From Streptomyces varsoviensis (GTDB taxonomy: Bacteria > Actinomycetota > Actinomycetes > Streptomycetales > Streptomycetaceae), in contig NZ_JOBF01000014.1 in the NCBI RefSeq assembly GCF_000718635.1, forward strand, positions 1 through 64,000: a stretch of 64,000 nucleotides of DNA. Direction: 5' to 3'. Positions within the stretch are counted from its first letter, which is position 1, and each line of letters starts with the position of its first letter. Both the position numbers and the translations under genes were made by a program. The notes under the pieces were generated by a model, which was not told the DNA's origin, did no database searches, and saw only the letters and a list, made by a program, of their open reading frames with translations. Positions 6,557-14,746 of the stretch are shown piece by piece.

Positions 6557-7963
6557 TTGTCGCCCACTCACGCCACCCCCGAGCGCCCATCACCATCGCC
6601 TTTGCTGCTGCCCGTCGTGCTGCTGGGCATCTTCGTGATGCCGATCAGCATCACCGGTGCCGCGATCGCGCTTCCCGACATCTCGCGGGACCTCGGCAGC
6701 GACGCAACTCTGCTGCAGGGCGTCGTCAATGGCTTCAACATCGCCCTGACGATCTCCACCCTGCTATGGGGGCAGATCGGCAACCGGATCGGGCTGCGAC
6801 GGACGTTCGTCATCGGCCTCGCCACGGTCCTGCTCGGAGCAGTCGGAAGCGCCCTCGCCGGAAGCTTGATCCTCCTCGACCTCGCACGGATCATCACCGG
6901 CGTCGGCGCGGCCGCCATCGCGACCGGCGGCACCTCGATCATCTCCCACGCCTACGACGGCAAGCGACGCGCACACGCCTTCGCTCTCCTGGGCACGATC
7001 GTGGGCATCGGCCTGGCGGCCGGCCCCACGCTCAGCGGCCTGCTCGTCACGGCGCTCGGATGGCGCGGTGTCTTCGGCGTGGTCGCCGGGGTCGCCGCGC
7101 TCGTACTGGCGGCCGCGGCGTTCAGAGTCCTGCCGGCACCGTCCGCCACGTCGACGGGCGCCGCGCCCCGCCGAGGATTCCTCGATCTGACGCCGCTGCG
7201 CAGCCCCCGTTTCCTCGCCGTCGCGCTGGTCCCCGTCGCCGCGTCGTTCGCCTACGTCTCGGTCCTCACCTACGCACCCATCGCGCTGAGCGCCGTCCAC
7301 GGTCAGGACGCGGCGACCGCGGGGCTGTTCATGCTCCCGCTGACGCTCCCCGTCCTCGTCGGCCCGCTGCTCACCGGCGCGCTGATCACCCGCACCCGCG
7401 TCGCGCCGCATACGATCATCAACACCGCCCTCATCCTGCTCATCACCGGCGACGTGCTGTTCCTGCTGTTCGACCCGAGTCTGTCCCCGGTGCTGCTCGT
7501 CATCCCGATGATCCTGCTGGGATTCGGATGGGGGCTCCCCCTCGGGCTCGTCGACGGCGAAGCACTCGCCTCCGTCCCCGCACACAGCAGCGCCGCCGCC
7601 GCCGGCGTACTCAACTTCCTCCGACTCGGCAGCGAAGCGCTCGCCGTCGCCGTCTTCGGCGCTGCGCTCGCCGCGATCATCGGCGCCCAGCTCGGCAACC
7701 CAACCCTCGGCGCCGAGGTCGCGGCCGGGGCCACCGGCCATGCAGCCGTCTACGCCACCGTGTTCCGCATGATGATGATCGCCTGCGCCGTCGTCACCAC
7801 GGTCATCGGCGCCGCCGTCATCCTCCTGCGCCGAGCCGGCGGCACGTCCACCCCCACCTCTACCTCCACCCCCACCCCCACCTCCACCTCCACCTCCACC
7901 TCCACCGAGGGCGAGCTGCCCACTGCGGCGGAATCGCCCACCGATTCCATCCCGGCCCTGTGA
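6557..7963 (+). CDS. MFS transporter (multidrug efflux type)
   Basis: The 468-aa protein starts at a TTG (6557) placed 3 bases after a full AGGAGGA. The frame is open far upstream (to 5945), but that extension overlaps the ArsR gene and operator and is not plausible. About 12-14 membrane segments are visible, starting at LLLPVVLLGIFVMPISITG; the loop GQIGNRIGLRRTF is the MFS A-like motif. The last 38 residues are a Ser/Thr/Pro repeat tail encoded by a TCCACC microsatellite. It is followed after 11 bases by a flavin monooxygenase gene with its own RBS, so the two form an operon under the ArsR regulator. Confidence 0.85.
   Translation: MSPTHATPERPSPSPLLLPVVLLGIFVMPISITGAAIALPDISRDLGSDATLLQGVVNGFNIALTISTLLWGQIGNRIGLRRTFVIGLATVLLGAVGSALAGSLILLDLARIITGVGAAAIATGGTSIISHAYDGKRRAHAFALLGTIVGIGLAAGPTLSGLLVTALGWRGVFGVVAGVAALVLAAAAFRVLPAPSATSTGAAPRRGFLDLTPLRSPRFLAVALVPVAASFAYVSVLTYAPIALSAVHGQDAATAGLFMLPLTLPVLVGPLLTGALITRTRVAPHTIINTALILLITGDVLFLLFDPSLSPVLLVIPMILLGFGWGLPLGLVDGEALASVPAHSSAAAAGVLNFLRLGSEALAVAVFGAALAAIIGAQLGNPTLGAEVAAGATGHAAVYATVFRMMMIACAVVTTVIGAAVILLRRAGGTSTPTSTSTPTPTSTSTSTSTEGELPTAAESPTDSIPAL
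7849..7905 (+). repeat. TCCACC/CCCACC hexanucleotide microsatellite inside the MFS gene
   Basis: About nine imperfect copies of a TCCACC-like hexamer encode a Thr/Ser/Pro-rich tail. The 6-base unit keeps frame whatever the copy number, so slippage would vary tail length without breaking the gene. Confidence 0.75.
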
Positions 7964-7974
7964 AAGGAGCCACG

Positions 7975-8994
7975 ATGACGAAGAACCTGGGGTTCCTCTC
8001 CTTCGGCCACTACCAGCCCCGCCACCGCCTGTCCGCAGCCGACTCGCTGACGCAGGGGATCGAGATCGCGGTCGGCGCGGAAGAACTCGGCTTCGACGGC
8101 GCCTGGATGCGCGTACACCACTATCAGCACCAGTTCGCCAGCCCCTGGTCCTTCCTGGGAGCCTTGGCCGCGAGAACTCAGCGACTCGAACTCGGCACCG
8201 CCGTGATCAACATGCGTTACGAGAACCCGCTCATCATGGCCGAGCTCTCCGCCGCAGCCGACCTCATCAGCGGCGGACGTCTCCAGCTCGGCATCAGCCG
8301 AGGATCACAGGAACCCGCACTGCGCGGATGGGAGAGCTTCGGCTTCCATCCGTCCGCCGACAGCGACGCCGCAGACATGGCACGCGAGCACACCGACCGC
8401 TTCCGCGCCGCCATCGCCGGGACCCCGATGGCGATCAGCGACCCCGCCCAGGCCGGCGTGCGGGTGCCGTTGCCGATCCAACCGCAGTCAGAGACCCTTC
8501 CGCAGCGCATCTGGTGGGGATCGGCCACGCGACAGAGCGCGCAGTGGGCCGGCGAACAGGGTATGCACCTGCTCAGTAGCACCTTGCTCTCCGAGGACAC
8601 GGGTGTTCCATTCTCGGAACTCCAGGCCGAACAGATCAGGGTCTTCCGCGCCGCCTGGGATCGCGCGGGCCATCGGGGTGCGCCCCGCGTCGCCGTCGTG
8701 CGCAGCATCCTGCCCATCGTCTCCGACCGTGACCGGTCCTTGTTCGGCCCCGCGGCGCTCCAAGCACAAGAAAACGTCGGCGTCCTTGGAGGTGCCATCT
8801 CCCGTTTCGGGAAGAGCTTCATCGGCGAGCCGGAGGCCGTCATCAGGGAGATTCAGCAAGATCACGCAGTGAAGGAGGCGGACACCCTGCTCGTCACGAT
8901 CCCCAACACGCTCGGCGTGCAGGAGAACCTGCGCATCCTCGGCAATATCGCAGAGCACCTCGCGCCGGCTATTCACTCCCTGAGAGCGGGTTGA
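7975..8994 (+). CDS. LLM-class flavin-dependent oxidoreductase
   Basis: This 339-aa luciferase-like monooxygenase has N-terminal NLGFLSFGHYQP, the barrel strand AEELGFDGAWMRVHHY, RLELGTAVINMRYENPL and the flavin-phosphate region GGRLQLGISRGS. Such enzymes use reduced FMN (or F420H2) and O2 to oxygenate small molecules. ATG at 7975 has AAAGGAG upstream and follows the MFS stop by 11 bases. Its coupling to an efflux pump and an ArsR regulator suggests a detoxification or quorum-molecule-processing pair. Substrate and cofactor cannot be read from the sequence. Confidence 0.85.
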   Translation: MTKNLGFLSFGHYQPRHRLSAADSLTQGIEIAVGAEELGFDGAWMRVHHYQHQFASPWSFLGALAARTQRLELGTAVINMRYENPLIMAELSAAADLISGGRLQLGISRGSQEPALRGWESFGFHPSADSDAADMAREHTDRFRAAIAGTPMAISDPAQAGVRVPLPIQPQSETLPQRIWWGSATRQSAQWAGEQGMHLLSSTLLSEDTGVPFSELQAEQIRVFRAAWDRAGHRGAPRVAVVRSILPIVSDRDRSLFGPAALQAQENVGVLGGAISRFGKSFIGEPEAVIREIQQDHAVKEADTLLVTIPNTLGVQENLRILGNIAEHLAPAIHSLRAG

Positions 8995-9081
8995 CTCAAG
9001 GGAGCTGTGCAAGCCAACGGGGGGCGGTGCGCTCAAGCTCAAGCGGTCGGCCGGCCGGCCGCGGGATCTCCTGGCCGAGAC

Positions 9082-9990
9082 TCAGTCGTCCACCTTCGCG
9101 TTCCCTGGCTTGTCGGTGCAGGAATAGGTGTCGATATCGGCATCGGTGGGCCTGGCTTTGTCGCGGATTTCCTTGGGGACGCGGGACAGATTGTTGTGGA
9201 AGTCCTGGTCCCAGTCGTTGCTGCGCGCGTAGTCCATGAGGGCCTGCTGAAGCTTCTTGCAGTCGTCGCGGTGGCCCTTGGACATGGCGATGCCGTAGTC
9301 GTTGAACGGGCCGAACGACAGGGCCGGTTCGACGGTGAGGCCGGGATCGGCTCCCATGAATCCGTAGAGAAGCAGTTGGTCGGTGGAGACGGCGTCGACA
9401 GTCCCCTCCCGCAGTCTCTTGACGCAGTCCCGTGCGTCCGTCTCCGTGACGGTGCGGATGTCGCCGTACGCCTTTCTCTCCAGTTCCTTTGCGGACGTGG
9501 TGCCTTCCCAGACGCATACGAGGTGCCCGTCGAGGTCGTTGAGGCGCTTGTAGTCTCCGGCGTCGTCGGTTCGTACGAGAACGCCCTGTTGGGTCGACGC
9601 GTAGGGGCCCACGAAATCGAGCCCCTCACCGTGCTGCGACTTCGGCGCCATCCTTTCCCTCGTGATCGAGTAGGTGGCCGCGATGAGCTGGACGTCCCCC
9701 TCATGCAGGGCGCGGGCCCGGTTCTTGGACAGAACGCCTTCGAAACTGGGGGACTTGACCCCCACTTTCCCGAGCACTTCGCGGGCCACGGTGATGTCGA
9801 ACCCGTTGAACTCTCCGTCGTGCGGTGAGTAGCTCGTGCCCGGCTGATCACTCTTGGCGCCGACCTCGACCTTCCCCCCGTCGAACAGCGACGCGGGCTT
9901 CGAGGAGCAGCCGGCCAGGGCGGCTCCCGCGAGGACTGCCACGGCGGCCCCGACGCGGATCGTACGGAAACGGCGCCCTGATGTGCCCAT
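9082..9990 (-). CDS. Polar amino acid/glutamate-type ABC solute-binding lipoprotein, orphan
   Basis: The 302-aa SBP_bac_3 protein has a lipoprotein signal ending LAGC (Cys28). Its periplasmic-binding-like fold is typical: GEFNGFDITVAREVLGKVG, a Tyr/Ser/Thr ligand-binding stretch ATYSITRERM, LDLDGHLVCVWEGTTS, and a late DYARSNDWDQDF. A strong GGAGGA precedes the ATG at 9990. No permease or ATPase is adjacent. The gene is instead last in an operon after two unusual genes (25-base gap), so it may act as an extracytoplasmic ligand sensor for the membrane protein encoded just upstream rather than in transport. Confidence 0.85.
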   Translation of the reverse strand: MGTSGRRFRTIRVGAAVAVLAGAALAGCSSKPASLFDGGKVEVGAKSDQPGTSYSPHDGEFNGFDITVAREVLGKVGVKSPSFEGVLSKNRARALHEGDVQLIAATYSITRERMAPKSQHGEGLDFVGPYASTQQGVLVRTDDAGDYKRLNDLDGHLVCVWEGTTSAKELERKAYGDIRTVTETDARDCVKRLREGTVDAVSTDQLLLYGFMGADPGLTVEPALSFGPFNDYGIAMSKGHRDDCKKLQQALMDYARSNDWDQDFHNNLSRVPKEIRDKARPTDADIDTYSCTDKPGNAKVDD

Positions 9991-10015
9991 GAACGGTCCT
10001 CCCAGACCTGTTGTC

Positions 10016-10858
10016 TCAGTCGTTGTGCAGCGTTCCGCGGGCCTGGGCGAGACGCATGGAGCAGCCTGTCTCCGGCTGGACGGCGACCGCGAAGCGGAGC
10101 GCACCCTGGCGGCCGCCGAGGTCGAAGTCGATGGTCGACCGCGCGGGTACCTTCCGCGCGCTCGGAGCGATGCCGGGGGTGACGGCGGTGACCTCGGCCG
10201 TGGTCCTGCCGACGCAGGTGGGCGTGGTCGGATCATCGTCGACGATCGTCAGCGTCAGACGCAGCTTGTTCCGTACGTCGTCGGCCGGCGGCCGTGCCAT
10301 CTCCACCGTGAGGGTGCCGCCGGTGTCGTCCACGGGCTGTGCTCCCTGGATGTTCATCTCCACGCCGACCTCGCCGGTGCGGTCGACGTCGACCCAGGCG
10401 AGCGCGCCGCCACCGCAGCAGAGCGCGGCGAAGCCGACGAGGACGGCGCGAACGACCCCGCGCTGCCGAGCGCCGACGGCCTGTCGCTCGGCCCCGCGGG
10501 CCCGCCCGGCCCTGTCGGCCGGGTACAGGACGGCCGCACCGGCGCCCAGCAGGGCGAGCGCCGCGAGGACGTAGCACCACACGTACTGACTCTGCGGGCC
10601 TCCGGGCCACTGGGCGACGGCGAAGACGGCGAAGCCGGCCGTCACGGCGATGACGAGGCAGGCGGACACGGGAATCCACGCGATGTGCGTCAACGACCGC
10701 TTGAGCTCCCATTTGAACGTGGCGTTGTCACCCACCGCGCCGAACGAGGACGAGCCGACGCCGCTGGAGCTGACGCTGCTGGAACTGGCGCCGCTGGAGC
10801 TGCCGCTGCCGGCCTCGGGTCTCTCACCGGCACCGGCACCGGGGTCGGCGGAGCTCAC
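10016..10858 (-). CDS. Membrane protein with N-terminal glycine-rich motif, three TM segments and an exported C-terminal domain
   Basis: I do not recognise a named family. Starting at the GTG that overlaps the upstream stop (GTGA), the 280-aa protein has a Ser/Gly-rich N-terminus (1-38), the motif SFGAVGDNATFKWE (38-51), then three hydrophobic segments at roughly 57-80, 90-110 and 130-152. A beta-rich C-terminal domain follows, with the segments VDDDPTTPTCVGRTTAEV and VQPETGCSMRL, whose two Cys could form a disulfide outside the cell. The motif resembles IGSVGDGATFRFG of the neighbouring small protein. Shared short motifs between adjacent genes are a hallmark of homotypic (amyloid-type) signalling pairs; this reading is inference. 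Confidence 0.7.
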   Translation of the reverse strand: MSSADPGAGAGERPEAGSGSSSGASSSSVSSSGVGSSSFGAVGDNATFKWELKRSLTHIAWIPVSACLVIAVTAGFAVFAVAQWPGGPQSQYVWCYVLAALALLGAGAAVLYPADRAGRARGAERQAVGARQRGVVRAVLVGFAALCCGGGALAWVDVDRTGEVGVEMNIQGAQPVDDTGGTLTVEMARPPADDVRNKLRLTLTIVDDDPTTPTCVGRTTAEVTAVTPGIAPSARKVPARSTIDFDLGGRQGALRFAVAVQPETGCSMRLAQARGTLHND

Positions 10859-11313
10859 GCTCCGTCCTCGGGCCGGCCGACGCCGAAGCGGAAGGTGGCA
10901 CCGTCCCCTACCGAGCCGATGGCGGCCGAGTTGGGGCCGTGTGCCGCGACATGGTACGTGCGCGTGGGCGCCGGGGCGGCTGTCATGAGGTCCGCCAAGC
11001 GGGCCGCGTCCCAACCGCGGTCCCCCTGCTCGCCGAGCCACGCCATCAGGGCCGCGGCCAACCGGCGCCTGTCCTCGGCGGAGAGCGCACCGAGCAGATG
11101 GTCGGCGCGCGGTTCGCTGCGGCCCTCCGGCAGGGCGATCGGGGTGTCCTCGCCACGACGGCGGAAGAGCCTGCGAAAGCAGCCCTGGCCCACCTCGATC
11201 GATCCGTCCGCGATGCGCTGCGCGGCGCTCGCCACCACGGCAGCGCCCACGGTCTCGGCCGCCAGCGAGAAGTAGGTGGCAAGTTCAGCGGAGATCTCAG
11301 GAAAACTGGTCAT
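10855..11313 (-). CDS. Small protein with C-terminal glycine-rich (amyloid-signalling-like) motif
   Basis: This 152-aa soluble protein has an N-terminal helical part (MTSFPEISAELATYFSLAAE), a GQGCFRRLFRRRGE segment, a helical middle (DHLLGALSAEDRRRLAAALM) and a C-terminal stretch YHVAAHGPNSAAIGSVGDG followed by ATFRFG (residues 120-144). The C-terminal stretch resembles the G-x-N/S-x-A-x-G repeats of actinobacterial amyloid signalling motifs and recurs in the next gene. ATG at 11313 gives a compact protein; the frame continues upstream to 11469 without support. The two genes overlap by 4 bases and are surely co-transcribed with the lipoprotein gene. Confidence 0.65.
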   Translation of the reverse strand: MTSFPEISAELATYFSLAAETVGAAVVASAAQRIADGSIEVGQGCFRRLFRRRGEDTPIALPEGRSEPRADHLLGALSAEDRRRLAAALMAWLGEQGDRGWDAARLADLMTAAPAPTRTYHVAAHGPNSAAIGSVGDGATFRFGVGRPEDGA

Positions 11314-11512
11314 AGGCGTCCCGTCACTGCTCTCTGATGCGCTTGCGCTGCTTCCCCATCGACAACTCGCCCATACTAAAGCGGCGTTGATGTTCATGAC
11401 AGAGGCGCCGGACACGTTCAGCGGGGCGGGCGCGCGTGAGCCTGAACGGGAATGTCCGGCAGGGGCCACCGGGCCGGCGACGGTCCGCAGCGAACACCTT
11501 CGACGTCCGGCT

Positions 11513-13210
11513 TCACTCAGGGGATTCGATGACGAGTTCGGGTGTCTCGGTGACGTGGACCAAAGCCCCCGGCCGGACTGGGCTCCGGGTGCCGTCGAGG
11601 TGCGCCAGGCTCATGGTGCGGGGTTCCGCGGGCACGGAGGCGGCGCCCCGGGAGGTCCACTGGATCACCGCGCCTCGTACGGAGCCGTCGATAAGCACAT
11701 CGGTGAATCGGCATCGCCACACGGTGCTCGGCAAGCCTGCCGCATGTCCATGGCCGCAGCCTTGGATGCGGGCGCCTGCCAGCCAGCGCTGCAGCCGGTC
11801 CACGGCGCGGGCGGCGAGTGTCGGCGGCTCTCCCTCGGGCTGGAGCACCACCGGGATGCGCCGGCCGCCCCAGTTGTAGAAGTAGGAACGGTCCAGCCGG
11901 AGTTCCCGTCCGTAGAGACCGACCAAGAAGAACCGGGCCGCGTAGTCGGCCGCCCGCCCACCGCGGAGCACAGCCTGGTCACGGATGTCGTAGTCCGGGC
12001 CGGTGTCCCAGACCGGCGCCCCGACACCGGCCTGGTGCAGGACCTCCGCGACGGCGGCGAATTCCCCGGCCATGGCCTCCGGCGGCTCGCCCCCGGCGTC
12101 CTGCCGCAGCTTCACCCCGACCACGTCGCAGGCGTCGAAACCGTGGAGGCGGGCGAAGCGCCGAAGGAACAGCGGGCCGCCCGCCTCGCGCAGCCGCCCC
12201 ATGGAGGGACACACCACCTTCGCGCGGGGATCGGCGGCGTGGATGATCCGGGCCGCCCGCCGGGCCATGTCGGCCATGGTGCGCACCGAACCGGAGTAGA
12301 AGTGCCGGTCGGTGACCGTGTCCCACAGTTCGTACGCCTCGATGCGGCCGCGGTAGCGCGCCACCAGGGCGCGGATGAACGCGTCCCAGTCCCTGAGATC
12401 GTCGGGCGCGGCGCTGCGCGAGCCGTCCGCGTACACGGTCTTCGGGCCGTCGGGCGCCGCCCATGACGGGGTGCCGCCCAGCGTGAACAGGGCGGGCTTC
12501 CCGGCCCGGCGAGCCCCCGCTACGAGACGGTCCAAAGCGGACCAGGTGTACGTGCCGCGGCTCCGTTCGAGGTCGGCCCAGCGTGTGCCGCCGTCCCACA
12601 GGCGCACGCTGCCGACGCGGAAGGACGGCATGGTGCCGGTGTTGCTGTTCAGCGTGACACCGAACCCGGCCGTGCCCACCGGCCAAGGCTCCTGCACCCA
12701 ACTGTCCCCCGAACCGCCCGAACCGCCCGAATCACCTGCATCACCCGAATCACCTGAGGTCGCCGCTATAGGAGACGGCCCGGCGGTCACGCCGCCGAAC
12801 TCTCCGCTCGCCGAGAGGATCGGCACCATCCCGGCGCACAACAGCGCCAGCGCGGCGGCCCCTCGCCAGGGAGTCCGTACACGCCACAGCCGCGGCTCCG
12901 CTCGCCGGCCCTCCTGGCCGGTTTCCGGTTCCGGGGTGCGGACGGGCAGATCAGATGACCGTTGCGAGAGAGCCGCCATCCATAACCGCGCCAGCTCGAC
13001 CTGTTCCCCGGCGGTGGCTTCGCACTCCCGGGCGATGGCCGCCACGATCGTGAAGTCCCGCGGCAGTGATGCCCCGTTGCAGTAGCGGTGCAGCGTCGAC
13101 CTGGTCGTGTAGGTCCGGCGGGCCAGCTCCCCATAGCTCAGTCCACGGCGTTGCTTGAGATCCTCCAGCGCACGCGCGAAGCGCCGCGCCTCCTCCCCCG
13201 ATGCGACCAC
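11513..13210 (-). CDS. XRE-type HTH, single TM and degenerate GH39-like extracellular domain fusion
   Basis: The 565-aa protein combines a cytosolic helix-turn-helix (about 9-70; LSYGELARRTYTTRSTLHRY), one TM segment (117-135), a Gly/Ser/Asp linker (152-170) and an extracellular TIM-barrel domain (about 175-470) related to GH39-type glycosidases, with a C-terminal beta extension. In catalytic relatives the acid/base motif is YEVWNE and the nucleophile lies in LWDTE. Here the equivalents are YELWDTVT (293-300) and VWDTGPDYD, so both catalytic Glu are lost. It probably binds a carbohydrate or wall ligand outside and signals to DNA or a partner inside. Start is a GTG at 13210. It is divergent from the AraC gene. 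Confidence 0.7.
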   Translation of the reverse strand: MVASGEEARRFARALEDLKQRRGLSYGELARRTYTTRSTLHRYCNGASLPRDFTIVAAIARECEATAGEQVELARLWMAALSQRSSDLPVRTPEPETGQEGRRAEPRLWRVRTPWRGAAALALLCAGMVPILSASGEFGGVTAGPSPIAATSGDSGDAGDSGGSGGSGDSWVQEPWPVGTAGFGVTLNSNTGTMPSFRVGSVRLWDGGTRWADLERSRGTYTWSALDRLVAGARRAGKPALFTLGGTPSWAAPDGPKTVYADGSRSAAPDDLRDWDAFIRALVARYRGRIEAYELWDTVTDRHFYSGSVRTMADMARRAARIIHAADPRAKVVCPSMGRLREAGGPLFLRRFARLHGFDACDVVGVKLRQDAGGEPPEAMAGEFAAVAEVLHQAGVGAPVWDTGPDYDIRDQAVLRGGRAADYAARFFLVGLYGRELRLDRSYFYNWGGRRIPVVLQPEGEPPTLAARAVDRLQRWLAGARIQGCGHGHAAGLPSTVWRCRFTDVLIDGSVRGAVIQWTSRGAASVPAEPRTMSLAHLDGTRSPVRPGALVHVTETPELVIESPE

Positions 13211-13537
13211 GAGCGCCCCCAGCCCCTGCGACGACCTCCGTCAGGGTGGCACACGGCGGGGCGCCGTCCCAGGCCGCCGGGAGACTCCCAGGTCCGGCGG
13301 CGTCCCACGTCCCAGCGCGAGATGGGACATCCATCTCCTTCCCAACTCTCCCGCCGCCCCGGACAGTTCATGGCGTCGGCAAGGCGCACCAGGACAGGGC
13401 CCAAGTGGCTCCTCGCGCCTGGGCAGCATGAGGCGCGGCATCCGAGCGGCCAGTCCGGGCCCGCGTCGTCCGCCTGATCGCAGGATCGTCGTGGAGGTCG
13501 GAAGCCATGAGGCGGGCACCGATCCGAGGGGAAGGCG
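13211..13537. other. Divergent intergenic region between the HTH-GH fusion and AraC genes
   Basis: These 327 bases must hold the promoters of both divergent genes. Open frames cross it, but none has an RBS, a recognisable protein or sensible codon use. I see no clear palindrome or terminator. Confidence 0.5.
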
Positions 13538-14509
13538 ATGGAGACAGTTCTGCGGACGGACGATTTGCCGGCGGCCGAGCGGTTCCCGTTCTGGCTGGAT
13601 ACGATCCGTCGGACGATGTCGCCGTACGAGATCCGTACGGACCGTACCGACGACTTCCAGGCCCGCCTCCGCACGGTTCAACTGGGCCCGGTCCAGGCGG
13701 CCGGGCTCGCGCAACAGGAGCTGAAGGCCAGTCGCACCGCCAAGCACATCCGCCAGTCCGATCCTGAGCACTTCCAACTCGGCGTCAATCTGCGGGGATG
13801 GGTCGAGGCGGAGCAGTACCGGCGCCGGGTCGTCCTCGGTCCGGGGGACCTCGTATTCCACGACACCTCCCACCCCTTCCACGCGACCACGCGTGTCGCG
13901 GACGGGCTGACCGTCGAGCTGCTCCTGGCTGTGCCCCGCCCCCTGCTGCCGCTCCCGCCGCGCCGGATACCGGAGCTGTTCCTGACGCGCCTGCCGGGCC
14001 GGGAGGGGATCGGCCGGCTCCTGTCCCGGCAGCTACTCGAACTGAGCAGGGGCGACTGCTCGTACACGCCGTCCGACACGGCCCGCCTGGGCGCCGTCAC
14101 CGTCGACCTGCTGGCGGCGCTGCTCGCCCACGAGCTCGACGCCGATGCCGCGCTGCCCCAGGACACGCGGCAGCGCGCGCTGTTCGCCCGCGTCAGCACG
14201 TTCCTCGACGAGCACTTGGACGACGCCGCCCTCACCCCGGAGACGATCGCCGCGGCGCACCACATGTCCCTCCGCAGCCTGCACCGGCTCTTCCGGGCCA
14301 ACGCGACCTCCGTCGCCGCCGCGATCCGCACGCGCAGACTCGAACGCTGCCGACGCGCACTCGCCGACCCCGGCCTGGCCCGCCACCCGGTCCACGCCAT
14401 CGCCGCCCGGTGGGGGTTCACCAGCTACGCCCACTTCAGCCGTCTCTTCACGAAAACCCATGGCCTCAGCCCCGGCGAGTACCGCCGGCGTTTCCAGCCG
14501 CCGGCGTGA
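13538..14509 (+). CDS. AraC-family transcriptional regulator
   Basis: This 323-aa regulator has an N-terminal AraC_binding_2-type sensor domain (VVLGPGDLVFHDTSHPFH near 110) and a C-terminal double-HTH domain. The two HTHs run from LTPETIAAAHHMSLRSLHRL (about 227) to IAARWGFTSYAHFSRLFTKT (about 288), ending in the conserved GLSPGEYRRRF. The start at 13538 is preceded by GGAAGGCG. It could control itself, the divergent fusion protein or the secreted protein gene downstream, but nothing in the sequence decides this. Confidence 0.9.
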   Translation: METVLRTDDLPAAERFPFWLDTIRRTMSPYEIRTDRTDDFQARLRTVQLGPVQAAGLAQQELKASRTAKHIRQSDPEHFQLGVNLRGWVEAEQYRRRVVLGPGDLVFHDTSHPFHATTRVADGLTVELLLAVPRPLLPLPPRRIPELFLTRLPGREGIGRLLSRQLLELSRGDCSYTPSDTARLGAVTVDLLAALLAHELDADAALPQDTRQRALFARVSTFLDEHLDDAALTPETIAAAHHMSLRSLHRLFRANATSVAAAIRTRRLERCRRALADPGLARHPVHAIAARWGFTSYAHFSRLFTKTHGLSPGEYRRRFQPPA

Positions 14510-14702
14510 GCCGGTCCTGGCACGCATCGTCATGCACCTGGCGTCCGTGGGCACAGCCTCGTCGCTCCTGCCCCGCCAAGCTGGTGCAGACGCATCCGGC
14601 GACCGGGCGCATTCGCTCCGCCGCACCCTCGCCGGTCGTCCGGCGAGGCATCCGCCCCACTGGGGCGGCCGCGTCGGAGAACAGTCACGCCATGTCAATG
14701 GC

Positions 14703-14735
14703 TCGGACAGAAATCGGACAGAGATCGGACAGAAA
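14703..14735 (+). repeat. Three tandem 11-bp repeats running into an RBS
   Basis: TCGGACAGAAA, TCGGACAGAGA and TCGGACAGAAA lie head to tail at 14703, 14714 and 14725. The last copy merges with the AAAGGA Shine-Dalgarno of the secreted I36-like gene, so the array is in its 5' untranslated region or promoter. Confidence 0.75.
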
Positions 14736-14746
14736 GGAACCACCTC

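Noticed and set aside
6328..7974. Long plus-strand frame fused to the LLM oxidoreductase
   Set aside because: The upstream part is an Arg/His-rich shadow of the MFS gene; the real start is ATG 7975 with AAAGGAG.
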